A DNA stretch of 64,000 nucleotides from Abelmoschus esculentus (taxonomy: Eukaryota > Streptophyta > Magnoliopsida > Malvales > Malvaceae). Below are positions 36,000 to 47,279 of this stretch, one piece after another. The position numbers and the translations under genes are program-made. Position 1 is the first letter of the stretch; the number at the start of each line of letters is the position of its first letter. Where the stretch lies: positions 11,746,001 through 11,810,000 of the forward strand of contig JAUCBN010000037.1 in NCBI GenBank assembly GCA_035048815.1, given 5' to 3'. The notes beneath the pieces were generated by a model, which saw nothing but the letters and a program-made list of their open reading frames with translations, was not told the origin of the DNA and did not search any database.

Positions 36000-36539
36000 A
36001 TGACCAAGGCCAACCCAACCAACCCTTTGTACGAGTTACACCTAGAGATCGAACGAACAAGGCAAAGGTTGAGGAGACAAATCCAAGAAGCTATGGCAGA
36101 TCACACGATAGGACAAAACTTACCTGCCGGCAATGGAGGTCTAACACAGCCACCAGGGCCGCGGCAACTAACTGTTAGAGACTTCCAGGAAGAGGACTTA
36201 AATGGATTAAACCCAGGAGTCGTTACACCGGAAATAGAAGCAGCCCACTTTGAACTAAAACCTGTTATGTTCAATATGCTCAACACTATTGGACAATTTG
36301 GTGGGTCTGTGACTGAAGATGCAAGGCAGCACCTCAAGTTCTTCATGGAGATATGCAATTCCTTCAAAATCCAAGGAGTCCATGAAGATGTCTTAAGATT
36401 GAAGCTATTCCACTATTCACTGAGGGATAGGGCAAAAGCCTGGTTAAATACCATTCCAGCAGGATCTATTGGATCTTGGAGTGAACTCTATCGTGATTTT
36501 ATTACACGTTTTAATCCTACAAATTTATATGATAGAATT
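36000..36539 (+). pseudogene. E2b gag, first part
   Basis: Open from MTKANPTNPLYELHLEIERT through the capsid-like core (MFNMLNTIGQFGG; FITRFNPTNLYDRI) until D1 interrupts it at 36540. The frame continues exactly at 44787 after D1 and one copy of the GAATT duplication. No stop in this part. Confidence 0.87.
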
Positions 36540-37863
36540 TGTCGCGTGTCAAAAGTGCGCGTTTAGTGCAAGTGGACACATCGAAAGTAATAAGTGATAA
36601 GTATTATCGGATTATCGTCTCCTCAGGGACCGGTAGACTTAATATGCTTTCTTCACCTTCTTGTTCTGTAGAAAAGTAAAAACACAAGTGAATTGAGTTG
36701 GTTTATCTAAACTAAAATAACTAAATAAAAATAAAGAGTTGGAATAATAGAGAGAGATGGGTCAAGATCCAGTTGCGTTGTATTGTGGAATTGATTGACT
36801 TGTCTCTGCTCAATGCAATCGTATATCACTGCCTCGGCAGCACTGTAGTTTACTGCCTCAACAGCGACAATATTGTCTGCCGCGGCAATCCCTTGCTCGT
36901 GGGTAGACTTTACCAAAGTTCGACAAAGTGTCCTTGGATGACTCCGCTTATCCCTAAGTCAGAGTGTTGTTGGTGACTAGTCCTTGATGATACCTCCCGG
37001 TGTAAACCAATTATACTCACCAACCAATCTCACACTTCTTTTAGCCGCTGAAACTCTTAACCTATCCCTAGGCCGAGTTAGTATTTCGCGATTGAAACAC
37101 CGTACTTATCCCTTTTTTGAATCTTAACTCTCCCGAGCTTAGATAAATGGATGACTCAAACTCTCCTCTCCCGAGCTCGAATGCAAGAACAAGGAATAAC
37201 AAAGGATAAGCAAACCTTGATAATTTTATTGCATTGAATCAAAGACAAAGTACAATCTCCTCTCACATATACTCGACAACCTTCACCTAATCCATAAGAA
37301 GGTTTAGAACATAATGGAGAGGAAGAAGACAAATATAAAGATCGGCTCTCTCCCTAGGTATCCTGTCTCTAATACATTGGGTGTCTTGGTCTTTATATAG
37401 GCTAGACCTAGGGCAAACCTTTCCTAAGTAGAATACAACTTGGAGTAGGGAATAAGTCAAGTACACAATTAAAATATTTCCAAGTTTGATTCGGCTAAGG
37501 GGGCTTTCCCGCGTGGTCTTTTCTTGGGCTTTTCCTTATGCTAGCCAGCTCCGATTCATGAGCTTTGAGTCCAGACACGTTCCTTGGATTTTTATCTTTC
37601 CATCGTCTATAGTCTCTCTTCCTGTCCTTTTGCTGCTGCCTCGGCATTAGGTCCTGCCTCGGCCTTGTCGCTGCCGCGGCACTGGTTCTCCTGCACATAT
37701 ATGAAAATGCAGTAAAACGTGCCTTTTTCTGTAAATATTATCTATATGAGTATAACTTCTGAATATATCACATTAAGCACATGCATTGGTCCAAGTGTGT
37801 GTATATTCGGTGATTAATGCCCATAAAAGGAGTAAAAAGTGATAGTGTGTTGAGCACTTATCA
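36540..37863 (-). repeat. D1 3' LTR (1324 bp)
   Basis: TGTCGCGTGTC ... GAGCACTTATCA in plus reading. Minus-strand TATATAAAG at 37391-37400. Pairs with 43459-44781. Confidence 0.92.
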
Positions 37864-37880
37864 CACCCCAAACTCGAACT

Positions 37881-37900
37881 ATTGCTTGTCCTCAAGCAAT
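37881..37900 (-). other. Hairpin ATTGCTTG-TCCT-CAAGCAAT next to polypurine tract (D1)
   Basis: A perfect 8-bp stem with 4-nt loop directly upstream (element sense) of the polypurine tract. The D2 counterpart at 46373-46392 has one stem change. Confidence 0.8.
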
Positions 37901-38667
37901 GTAAACCATCAATTTGCCGAACTCTACTCTCTCTTGGTCTTACATGTCCATCTATTCTCCCCACCATAACAAGGCCTATTCTTAAGCTTTAACCATTTGG
38001 TTACCCAAGGGTTCACCTAGAAACAAACTACAAGAATTGTGAGTGTGTGCGTTTCTGTGGACAAGTTTGATTAAAGGCTTTCTTAGATAAACTCTAAGTT
38101 CAAGACAAGTAGAGATTGGTTAAGTGTTCTCTTCTTTCCAAACACCAAATCTTGAGCCAATTTCGGGCACCTCAAGGACTTGGGTTTTTCTTTTCACTGA
38201 ATTCCTTCTTTCTTTTTAATATTCCTTAAAACATACTAGAGCCAATTTCGGGCACCTCTAGCATGAAGAAGAGACTATCTAGAGCCGATGGTAGGCACCT
38301 TTAGTTACTTTTCCAAAAATCTAAGTCTTTATCACCTAAGTTCATTAAAGGAATTCCTATAATCCAACAAGTCCCAAAAGTGTTTAGAGTTCTTCCTATA
38401 GTAAGCTTCTAAGTTTTCATCCTTAAGCATCCTAAGGTTAAGCCCTCTTAACAGAACCTAAACATGGTAAGGAGAAAGATTTCTATAGCCTTAAAGAATA
38501 AACTAAGGCAATACTGATGATGAGCAGTGCAAAAGTGTAGGCAGTTAATTCTAGTCAGGCGGGGAGCATAAAAATTTAAAAAAAATCACTGGAATACTCC
38601 CTTTTTGGCAAGGCCGCGGCAGTAGATTGCTACCTTAGCAGTGAATCTGCACCCCCAAACTCAAACC

Positions 38668-38687
38668 AAGCATTGTCCTCAATGCTT
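38668..38687 (-). other. Hairpin AAGCATTG-TCCT-CAATGCTT (internal cassette, D1)
   Basis: Same loop and stem length as the LTR-adjacent hairpin but a different stem sequence. It is also followed, in element sense, by GTTTGAGTTTGGGGGTG, so it is a second polypurine-like cassette about 790 bp upstream of the first. Confidence 0.8.
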
Positions 38688-38784
38688 TATATTTGAAGAA
38701 ATACGCAGCAAAACAAAATATGAATATAATAAATAGCAAATAAAGACAGCAAAAGCAAGTAATATTGAAGTAAGAACAAAGATT

Positions 38785-40320
38785 TTAAAGAGACTCCGAA
38801 GAGCTGCTTGTAACAATTTTCCTCCTCGACCTTGCTGCCGAATGCTTTGTCCTTGGTGAAGGCGATGGTTGCGTTTTTGCTTGCCGGGGCGGTTGGACTC
38901 GTGTGGGCGGTGTCCGTTGCATTGGGGCCTCTACCTCTTCTCCTTCTTCTACATCAGCCATCTCTTCGGTTAGCATTACGTCCGTTCCTCCTCCCATTGC
39001 TGTTGCTCCTCCGGTGTGGTGGGTACTTGGGCCGGCGACAGTGAAGCTTTGCTGCACGTAGGCATCTATCTCGGCTGATAGACTGCCCATGATAATTGGT
39101 GATCGGGCTGGAGTGCTGAAAACGACCCTCCGCTTGGATGGCCTTCTGCTGGCAGACGAGGCCACGGCATAATCCGCTGCCCTGGATGGGCCGACAGCCT
39201 GGTAATGGGGCTGAGGGGCTGCATGGAAGAACGGCCTTGGTCATCCTGGGGCTGGTGTAGTCTCAGTGTAAGAGGCGGCTGTGATGAACATGTTGTTGGG
39301 AAACTCCGGAAATTGTGCTCCTTGGTCCGGGAAAGCGTGCAGCATCATCTGGGCTAAGGTGCCATTGAAATCCCTTTGGTACACCAAGTACCTTTGTTGT
39401 CTGAGGTCCATTGCTACCATCCGTTGCAAGATCTCCTGTTACGGGTCTGCTGCGGCAGAGGTGTCGGCAGTACCAGGCATGTCTTCCGTGTACTGAACCC
39501 CGGAAGCAGTATCGGCAGTGAACTGTTGTGGCGTTGCTTGGACAGGCTCTGCTTGCGTGATCTGCATGACTTTATGACAGAAGTCCCTGGTCCATCCTCG
39601 TCGTGGGGGCATGTATTCGTCCGTCTCTTCGATGGGCACACCTGCGGCAACACATAAACCCGTGATCAAACAAGGGAAATACAATGGTCCCCTATCTTTC
39701 TTACCGCACTCATAAATTTCTCGAGGGATGATCTCGCCAACGTTGATGGTCCTCTTGTTGATGATGGATTGGATAAGCACCAATCTTTTGCGATCCACCG
39801 TGCTATTGTGTGATGTGGGGATGAGCCGTCGTTTGACAAAGGTATTCCACATCTTGGCCTCGGGCTTTAGGCTTTGTCTTGTTATGGATCCTCGATGGGT
39901 ACCGGTTTCCCATGGGGTGTTCACGTAACAAAGATCATCTTTGATGAGCTCGTAGTCCTCGGTAGTGACGTCTTCCATGAATTCGGCGTGGATGTCACTG
40001 TCAGGAGTGAGGCCGTAGAAATTGTTGATTGTCTCGGCATCTAGCTGGACTGGCCTACCGCTGCAATGGACATAGAGGGAGTCTTTGCTGGGCCTGTGCG
40101 CATAGAACTCCCGCACGATCGTAGCATTCGCCTGGGCAGGTTGGAGAAAGAAAATTTCCCAGTTTTGCTACTTAATTCTGTCGAAGAGGTAGTGCTCTAT
40201 GCTGTAAATTTCATCGTCCGCATGCTGGAAACCTTGCTCTTCCCACAGTTACCGAGCGATGAAAGATCGGTTGAAACAATCTTCAACGTTGGCGGGGGCG
40301 AATCGCTTGTATGTTGCCAT
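38785..40320 (-). pseudogene. ORF2 of D1: 'putative plant transposon protein' domain
   Basis: About 511 codons in one frame from the ATG at 40320, ending SSSSESL. Stops at 40249 (TAA), 40168 (TAG), 39439 (TAA) and 39241 (TGA); no frameshift. Domain blocks: ATIVREFYAHRPSKDSLYVH, GRPVQLDAETINNFYGLTP, KMWNTFVKRRLIPTSHNSTV, INVGEI and LYFPCLITGLCVAAGVPIEE. After about residue 265 the protein becomes low-complexity: a Q-rich helix-like part (MVAMDLRQQRYLVYQRDFNG), a basic RRPSKRRV patch, an acidic EEMADVEEGEEVE stretch and a proline/arginine/serine tail. The N-terminal part fits PF20167 as I know it; function unknown. The TAA at 39439 is shared with D2 at 47933. Confidence 0.78.
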
Positions 40321-40819
40321 CAAGATTGAGAGATGTGATTTCTTGGAGTTTTTCTTGAAAAGAATCTGAAACTTCACGAAGATTATGAGTAGGCAGAGAG
40401 TAATGTGAGAGAGATTGTTATGAATACTAAAGAAAACAAGAAAGCAAGAGTGAATAGTTCAAGAGGAAGGAGTTTCTTATATAGGCCTCGGCCTTGTGAC
40501 CGTTGAAGCCACTAGCCCTTTTGTAACCGTTTCCTTTTTCTACCGTTTCCTTTTCTGCCGTTTCCTTTTCTGCCGCGGCAAGAATCTTGGCAGACTAGCC
40601 GTTACACTGTTCTGCCCGTTGGGACTGCTGCGGCCCTGACATTGTTTTATTGCCTCGGCAGAATTCCTGCTATGAACTATTTCTCCTTTATTCTTGCTTA
40701 TTATTCCTAAAAAAACTCACAAAAGAAAAATACTTAACGTGAAAATAAATTCGAAAAAATAATAAAATATAAAAATAAACTAACTAATCCTAATATATTA
40801 ATAAAGAAAAGTGAGGAGA
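40321..40819 (-). promoter_or_regulatory. D1 spacer with internal TATA box upstream of ORF2
   Basis: No coding frame. Minus-strand GGCCTATATAAGAAAC (TATA at 40477-40483) lies about 157 bp upstream of the ORF2 ATG. Upstream of it are palindromic GCCGCGGC-like motifs (40556-40665). This suggests ORF2 has its own transcript. Confidence 0.6.
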
Positions 40820-43361
40820 TCATGTTACTAGTGGAGAGCATGTAAATGCATCTCACATAATTATTCTCTCCCTTTGGCCCCAATTGTGAATTGGTTGTGG
40901 GTCACTCCTTTTTGTTGTATGTTCATCCATATTGGGCTTAATCTTTTTGCCGAATATCCTGCCAAGAAGACTGCCCAGACAGGATATTTTAGTGTCTACT
41001 GTGTGGATGGCCTTGCACTCCTCTGGATCATCATATTTTTTTAAGTTGTGGAATACGTTGAGTTTGACTTATTGGTCATTGACCCGCATTGCCAACTCTC
41101 CTTTTTCCACATCAATTAGGGTGCGTCCAGTTGCAAGGAAAGGTCTCCCAAGGATGATCGGTGCATTGTCATCTGCTTCACAATCAAGGACAAGAAAGTC
41201 AGCTGGAAAAATAAACTTATCTACTCTTACCAGTATGTCCTCGATTTTGCCTTCAGGTTGCACATAGGATCGATCCGCTAGTTGGAGCATAACTGTTGTA
41301 GGTTTCTCCCTTCCAATTCCAAGCTTTTGCAAGACTGATTTGGGCATGAGATTTATGCTTTCTCCAAGGTCGTATAGGGCCTTATCTTCATAATTCTTAC
41401 CTATCGCACAAGGTATGATAAAGCAACCAAGATCTTTTAACTTTGGTGGCATGCGGTTATGCAGCATTGCCATGCATCCCTCGGTGGCAGCCACTGTCTC
41501 AAACTCACCTATTCGTTTCTCTTTGACACCATGTCCTTTAGGAATTTGGCATAGTTAGGCATTTGTTCAATAGCTTCAACGAACGGTATGTTGATGTGGA
41601 CTTGCTTCAAGATGCCGATGAACTTCTTGAATTGTTGGTCCTGTTTTTGATTTTTCAACCTTTGTGGGAAAGGTGGTGGTGGTCTCATCTCATCTAGGGT
41701 TTCTTTAGTTTGAAATTTGATAACTGGCACCACTGGAGTTGTTGCTGCCTCGGCAGACTGCTCAGGAGCTGTAGTGCTTTCTGTCGGGGTAGTGCTATTA
41801 GAATCAGTTTGCTCAGCCTGTTCTCTTGCTCGATCCGCTGATTGAATTTGGCTCTTTGGGATCTTTTCCTTCAGCTGTAGACCACTCCTAGTATTGATTG
41901 CTTTGCACTGTTCATGGCCCATTACCTTAGCAACTTCAGTATTGTTAGGTAGTCCTCCTTGTGGTCTAGTGTTTATCCTTTGAACAAACTGCCCAACCTG
42001 AGTTTCCAGCGTTTTAATAGCCGCTTCTTGATTTTGCAACCTCATCTCAGTTCTATTCATGAAGGCATCTATCCTCTTGATGAAATTACTATTCTCTGCC
42101 ATGTATGACTCAGTTTTCATCATGAAGGCTTTTAGCGTGTTCTCCAATGAACTTACCGGTTGCTGCTGCATCTGCTGCGGCGGCAGTGACTGCTGGGCTT
42201 GCTGCTGCGGCATTGGTTGCTGAAATCCTGAAGGTTGGCTGATTGGGTTTAAGGCATTGTTAGGGTTGGTCCATGATAGGTTTGGATGCCTCTTCCATGA
42301 GGGGTTGTATGTATTGGACATGATATTGTTGCGGTTGTAGTTCCCAACATACATACCGGTTTCTTGATTCATGCAATAAGAGGAACTGTAGTTACCTCCA
42401 CATAAGTCACAGTAGGAATCAATTACCTTGACATCACGGGTATTTTGTTGTAACTGTAGGTTTTGCACCATCTTGGTAAGAGAGGCCAATTGTGCTGCCA
42501 CTGAATTTGATGTGTCTAACTCATTCACCGTGGCTTGGCGTCTTACTCTTCCTCGCCTAGATGTAGGGAATTGAAAATCGTTCTTTGCGATTTTGTTTAG
42601 TATCTCAATAGCTTCCTCAGGTGCTTTATCAAGGAGGGTTCTGTTTGCCGACGCATCTAACATCATCATTGTCGGGGCATTTGTGGCATTATAGAACATG
42701 GTGACTTGTGTCCATAGGGGAAATCCATGCAAAGGACACTTGTGCAGTAACTCCCTGTAGCGCTCCCATGCCTCGTACATCGGTTCATCATTTGCCTGTC
42801 GAAAAGAAGTGATTTCATTACGAATTCGATCGTATAAATTTGTAGGATTAAAACGTGTAATAAAATCACGGCAAAGTTCACTCCAGGAACCAATAGATCC
42901 TGCTGGAATGCTATTCAACCAAGCTTTCGCCCTATCCCTCAGTGAATAGGGGAATAGCTTTAATCGCAAGACATCTTATGGACTCCTTGGATTTTGAAAG
43001 AGTTGCAAATTTCCATGAAGGACTTGAGGTGTTGCCTTGCGTTTTCTGTTGCAGACCCACCAAATTGTCCAATTATATTTAACATATTGAACATAACAGG
43101 TTTAAGTTCAAAGTGGGCTACTTCTATCTCCGGTGTGACAACTCCTCGGTTTAATCCATTTAAGTCCTCCTCCAGGAAGTCTCTGACAGTGAGCTGCCGC
43201 GGCCAAGGTAGCGGCGGAAGTCCTCCATTGCCGGCAGGTAAGTTTTGTCCTGCCGGGTGATCTGCCATGGCTCCTTGGATCTGTCTCCTCAACCTTTGCC
43301 TTTTTCTTTCGATCTCTGGATCTAACTCGTACAAGGGGTTGGTTAGATTGGCCCTAGTCAT
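40820..43361 (-). pseudogene. D1 gag-protease
   Basis: ATG at 43361 (MTRANLTNPLYELDPEIERK). A one-base deletion near 42975 shifts the frame; gag then reads openly from 42969 to 41509 with zinc knuckle YCDLCGGNYSSSYC (H of the knuckle replaced by Y) and a Q/P-rich linker. A second frame change at about 41510 precedes protease (LYDLGESINLMPKSVLQKLG, APIILGRPFLATGRTLIDV), which has a Q-to-TAA stop at about 41069 before the normal end at 40820. DLGES here and in E1 differs from DLGAS elsewhere. No RT follows. Confidence 0.85.
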
Positions 43362-43434
43362 ACACCACGAAAAACAAAAGTAAAATAAAAATAAAATAAA
43401 CAAGAAAATAAAGAAAACAAAATTTAGTTGCCAG

Positions 43435-43452
43435 TCCCCGGCAACGGCGCCA
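43435..43452 (-). other. D1 primer binding site (tRNA-Asp)
   Basis: Minus-strand TGGCGCCGTTGCCGGGGA, a perfect match to the expected tRNA-Asp complement, six bases inside the LTR. Confidence 0.92.
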
Positions 43453-43458
43453 AAAACT

Positions 43459-44781
43459 TGTCGCATGTCAAAAGTGCGCGTTTAGTGCAAGTGGACACAT
43501 CGAAAGTAATAAGTGATAAGTATTATCGGATTATCGTCTCCTCAGGGACCGGTAGACTTAATATGCTTTCTTCACCTTCTTGTTCTGTAGAAAAGTAAAA
43601 ACACAAGTGAATTGAGTTGGTTTATCTAAACTAAAATAACTAAATAAAAATAAAGAGTTGGAATAATAGAGAGAGATGGGTCAAGATCCAGTTGCGTTGT
43701 ATTGTGGAATTGATTGACTTGTCTCTGCTCAATGCAATCGTATATCACTACCTCGGCAGCACTGCAGTTTACTGCCTTAGCAGCTACAATACTATCTGCC
43801 GCGGCAATCCCTTGCTCGTGGGTAGACTTTACCAAAGTTCGACAAAGTGTCCTTGGATGACTCCGCTTATCCCTAAGTCAGAGTGTTGTTGATGACTAGT
43901 CCTTGATGATACCTCCCGGCGTGAACCAATTATACTCACCAACAAATCTCACACTTCTTTTAGCCGCTGAAACTCTTAACCTATCCCTAGGCCGAGTTAG
44001 TATTTCGCGATTGAAACACTGTACTTATCCCTTTCGTGAATCTAACTCTCCTGAGCTTAGAAAAATGGATGACTCACACTCTCCTCTCCCGATCTCGAAT
44101 GCAAGAACAAGGAATAACAAAGGATAAGCAAACCTTTATAATTTTATTGCATTGAATCAAAGACAAAGTACAATCTCCTCTCACATATACTCGACAACCT
44201 TCACCTAATCCTTAAGAAGGTTTAGAACATAATGGAGAGGAAGAAGACAAATATAAAGATCGACTCTCTCCCTAGGTATCCCGTCTCTAATACATTGGGT
44301 GTCTAGGTCTTTATATAGGCTAGACTTAGGGCAAACCTTTCCTAAGTAGAATACAACTTGGAGTAGGGAATAAGTCAAGTACATAATTAAAATATTTCCA
44401 AATTTGATTCGGCTAAGGGGGCTTTCCCGCGTGGTCTTTTCTTGGGCTTTTCCTTATGCTAGCCAGCTCTGATTCATGGGCTTTGAGTCCAGACACGTTC
44501 CTTGGATTTTTATCTTTCCATCGCCTACAGTCTTGCTTTCTATCCTTTTGTTGCTACCTCGGCATCAGGTCCTGCCTCGGCCTTGTCGTTGCCGCGGCAC
44601 TAGTTCTCCTGCACATATATGAAAATGCAGTAAAACATGCCTTTTTCTGTAAATATTATCTATATGAGTATAACTTCTAAATATATCACATTAAGCACAT
44701 TCATTGGCCCGAGTGGGTGTATATTCAGTGATTAATTCCCATAAAAGGAGTAAAAAGTGATAGTGTGTTGAGCACTTATCA
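43459..44781 (-). repeat. D1 5' LTR (1323 bp)
   Basis: TGTCGCATGTC ... GAGCACTTATCA, followed by the duplicated GAATT. Confidence 0.92.
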
Positions 44782-44786
44782 GAATT

Positions 44787-45239
44787 CGTAATGAAATCAC
44801 TTCTTTTCGACAGGTAGATGACGAACCAATTTACGAGGCATGGGAGCACTACAGGGAGTTACTGCACCAGTGTCCTTTACATGGATTTCCCCTATGGACA
44901 CAAGTGACCATGTTCTATAATGCCTCGAATGCCCCGACAAGGACGATGTTAGATGCCTCGGCGAACGGAACACTCTTGGACAAGGCACCTGAGGAAGCTA
45001 TTGAGATACTAAACAAACTCGCAAAGAACGATTTTCAATTCCCTACATCTAGGCGAGGAGGAATAAGACGCCAAGCCACGGTAAGTGAGTAAGATACATC
45101 AAATTCAGTGGCAGCACAATTGGCCTCTCTTACCAAGATGGTGCAAAATTTGCAACTATAGCAAAATACCTGTAAGGTTAAGGTGATTGATTATTTTTGT
45201 GATTTATGTGGAGGTAACCACAATTCCTCTGATTGTATG
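44787..45239 (+). pseudogene. E2b gag, second part
   Basis: Continues in frame from 36539: RNEITSFRQVDDEPIYEAWE, then GFPLWTQVTMFYNAS and LDKAPEEAIEILNKLAKNDF. Stops at 45090 (TAA) and about 45161. It ends inside the zinc knuckle (CDLCGGNHNSSDCM), where the E2c LTR starts at 45240. Left flank of that insertion: GTATG. Confidence 0.83.
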
Positions 45240-45246
45240 TGATAAG

Positions 45247-46354
45247 TGTCGCGTGTCAAAAGTGCGCGTTTAGTTCAAGTGGACACATCGAAAGTAATAA
45301 GTGATAAGTATTTTATCAAGTTATCATCTCCTCAGACACCGGTATACTTAATATGCTTTCTTCACCTTCTTATTCTGTAGAAAAGTAAAGAACACAAGTG
45401 AGTTGATTTGATTTATCTAAACTAAAATAACTAAATAAAAATAAAGAGTTGAAATAGTAGAGAGAGATGGGCTAGGATCCAGTTGCGTCGTATTGTGGAT
45501 TTGATTGACTTGTCTCTGTCCAATGCAATCGTATATCACTGCCTTGGCAGCACTGCTGTTTACTACCTTGGCAACGACAATACTGTCTGTCGCGGCAATC
45601 CCTTGCTCGTGGGTAGACTTTATCAAAGTTCGGCAAAGTGTCCTTGGGTGACTCCGCTTATCCCTAAGTTAGAGTGCTGTTGATGACCAGTCCTTGATGA
45701 TACCTCCCGACGTGAACCAATTATACTCACCAACCAATCTCACACTTCTTTTAGCCGCTGAAACTCTTAACCTATCCCTAGGCCGAGTTAGTATTTCGCG
45801 ATTGAAACATCGTACTTACCCCTTTCGTGAATCTAACTCTCCCGAGTCTAGATAAATGGATTACTTACAAACTTCTCTCCCGAGCTTGAATGCAAGACCT
45901 AGGGCAAACCTTTCCTAAGTAGAATACAACTTAGAGTAGGGAACAAGTCAAGTACATAATAAAAAATATTTCCAAGTTTGCTTCGGCTAAGGGTTTTTCC
46001 CGCGTGGTCTTCCTTTGGGCTTTTCCTTGTGCTAGCCAGCTCTGATCCATGGGCTTCAAGTTCAGACACGTTCCTTGGATTTTTATCTTTCCATCGCCTA
46101 TAGTCTTGCTTCCTGTCTTTCTGCTGCTGCCTCGGCATCAGGTCCTGCCTCGGCCTTGTCGTTGTCGTGGCACTGGTTCTTCTGCACAGATATGAAAATG
46201 CAGTAAAACGTGCCTTTTTCTGTAAATATTATCTATATGAGTATAACTTCTAAATATATCACATTAAGCACATGCATTGGTCCAAGTGGGTGTATATTCG
46301 GTGATTAATGCCCATAAAAGGAGTAAAAAGTGATAGTGTGTTGAGCACTTATCA
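45247..46354 (-). repeat. D2 3' LTR (1108 bp, internal deletion)
   Basis: TGTCGCGTGTC ... GAGCACTTATCA. About 215 bp are missing at about 45898, where GAATGCAAG joins ACCTAGGGC; the lost part includes the TATA box and AATAAA region. Confidence 0.87.
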
Positions 46355-47279
46355 CACCCCCAAACTCGAACTATTGCTTGTCCTTAAGCAATGCAAACCA
46401 TCAATTTGCCGAACTCTACTCTCTCTTGGTCTTACATGTCCATCTATTCTCCCCACCATAAGTAGGCCTATTCTTAAGCCTTAACCACCCGGTTACCCAA
46501 GGGTTTACCTAGAAACAAACTATAAGAATTGTGAGTGTGTGCGTTTTTGTGGACAAGTTGATTAAAGGCTTTCTTAGATAAACTCTAAGTTCAAGACAAA
46601 TATACATTGATTAAGTGTTCTCTTCTTTTCAAACACCAAATCTTGAGCCAATTTCGGGCACCTCAAAGACTTGTGTTTTTTCTTTTTTTCTAAATTCCTT
46701 CATTCTTTTTTAATATTCCTTAAAACATACTAGAGCCAATTTCGGGCACCTCTAGCATGAAGAAGAGACTTTCTAGAGCCGGTGGTAGGCACCTCTAGTT
46801 ACTTTCCAAAAATCTAAGTCTTTATCACCTAAGTTCATTAAAAGAACTCCTATAATCCAACAAGTCCCCAAAAGTGTTTAAAGTTCTTCCTATAGTAAGC
46901 TTCTATGTTTTCATCCTTAAGCATCCTAAGGTTAAGCCCTCTTAACAGAACCTAAACATGGTAAGGAGAAAGATTTCTATAGCCTTAAAGAATAAACTAA
47001 GGCAATACTGATGATAAGCAGTGCAAAAGTGTAGGCAGTTAATTCAAGTAAGGCGGGGAGCATAAAAAATTAAAAAAAATCACTGGAATGTTCCCTTTTT
47101 GGCAAGGCCGCGACAGTAGATTGCTGCCTTGGCAGTAAATCTGCACCCCCAAACTCAAACCAAGCATTGTCCTCAATGCTTTATATTTGAAGAAGTAAGC
47201 GGCAAAACAAAATATGAAAATAATAAACAACAAATAGAAACAGTAAAAGCAAGTAATATTGAATTAAGGACAAAGAAAT
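46355..47279 (-). other. D2 3' non-coding region
   Basis: No gene. Polypurine tract at 46355-46367, hairpins at 46373-46392 (one mismatch) and 47162-47181 (perfect), and the GAGCCAATTTCGGGCACCTC repeats, all as in D1. Confidence 0.75.

Larger units (their letters stand above)
37864..38784 (-). other. D1 3' non-coding region with polypurine tract
   Basis: No gene. On the minus strand the AGTTTGGGGTG immediately before the LTR (37864-37874) is the polypurine tract. Further in are two GAGCCAATTTCGGGCACCTC copies (about 38155 and 38240) and a second G-rich tract at about 38651-38660 next to a hairpin. Confidence 0.75.
36540..44781 (-). mobile_element. Complete non-autonomous Athila-like element D1 (8242 bp)
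   Basis: Flanked by the 5-bp duplication GAATT (36535-36539 and 44782-44786). LTRs of 1323-1324 bp (differing at about 3-4 percent by eye), tRNA-Asp primer site, gag-protease (43361-40820), spacer with TATA box, ORF2 (40320-38785) and a 3' non-coding region with two hairpins and a polypurine tract. The internal region is about 5.6 kb and is fully accounted for. No RT, RNase H or integrase coding exists in any frame. This copy defines the family layout. Confidence 0.92.

Noticed and set aside
38785..40320. ORF2 as a retroviral envelope-like gene
   Set aside because: Athila elements can carry an envelope-like ORF, but this one has no signal peptide or transmembrane helix and its conserved blocks fit the plant transposon-associated domain.
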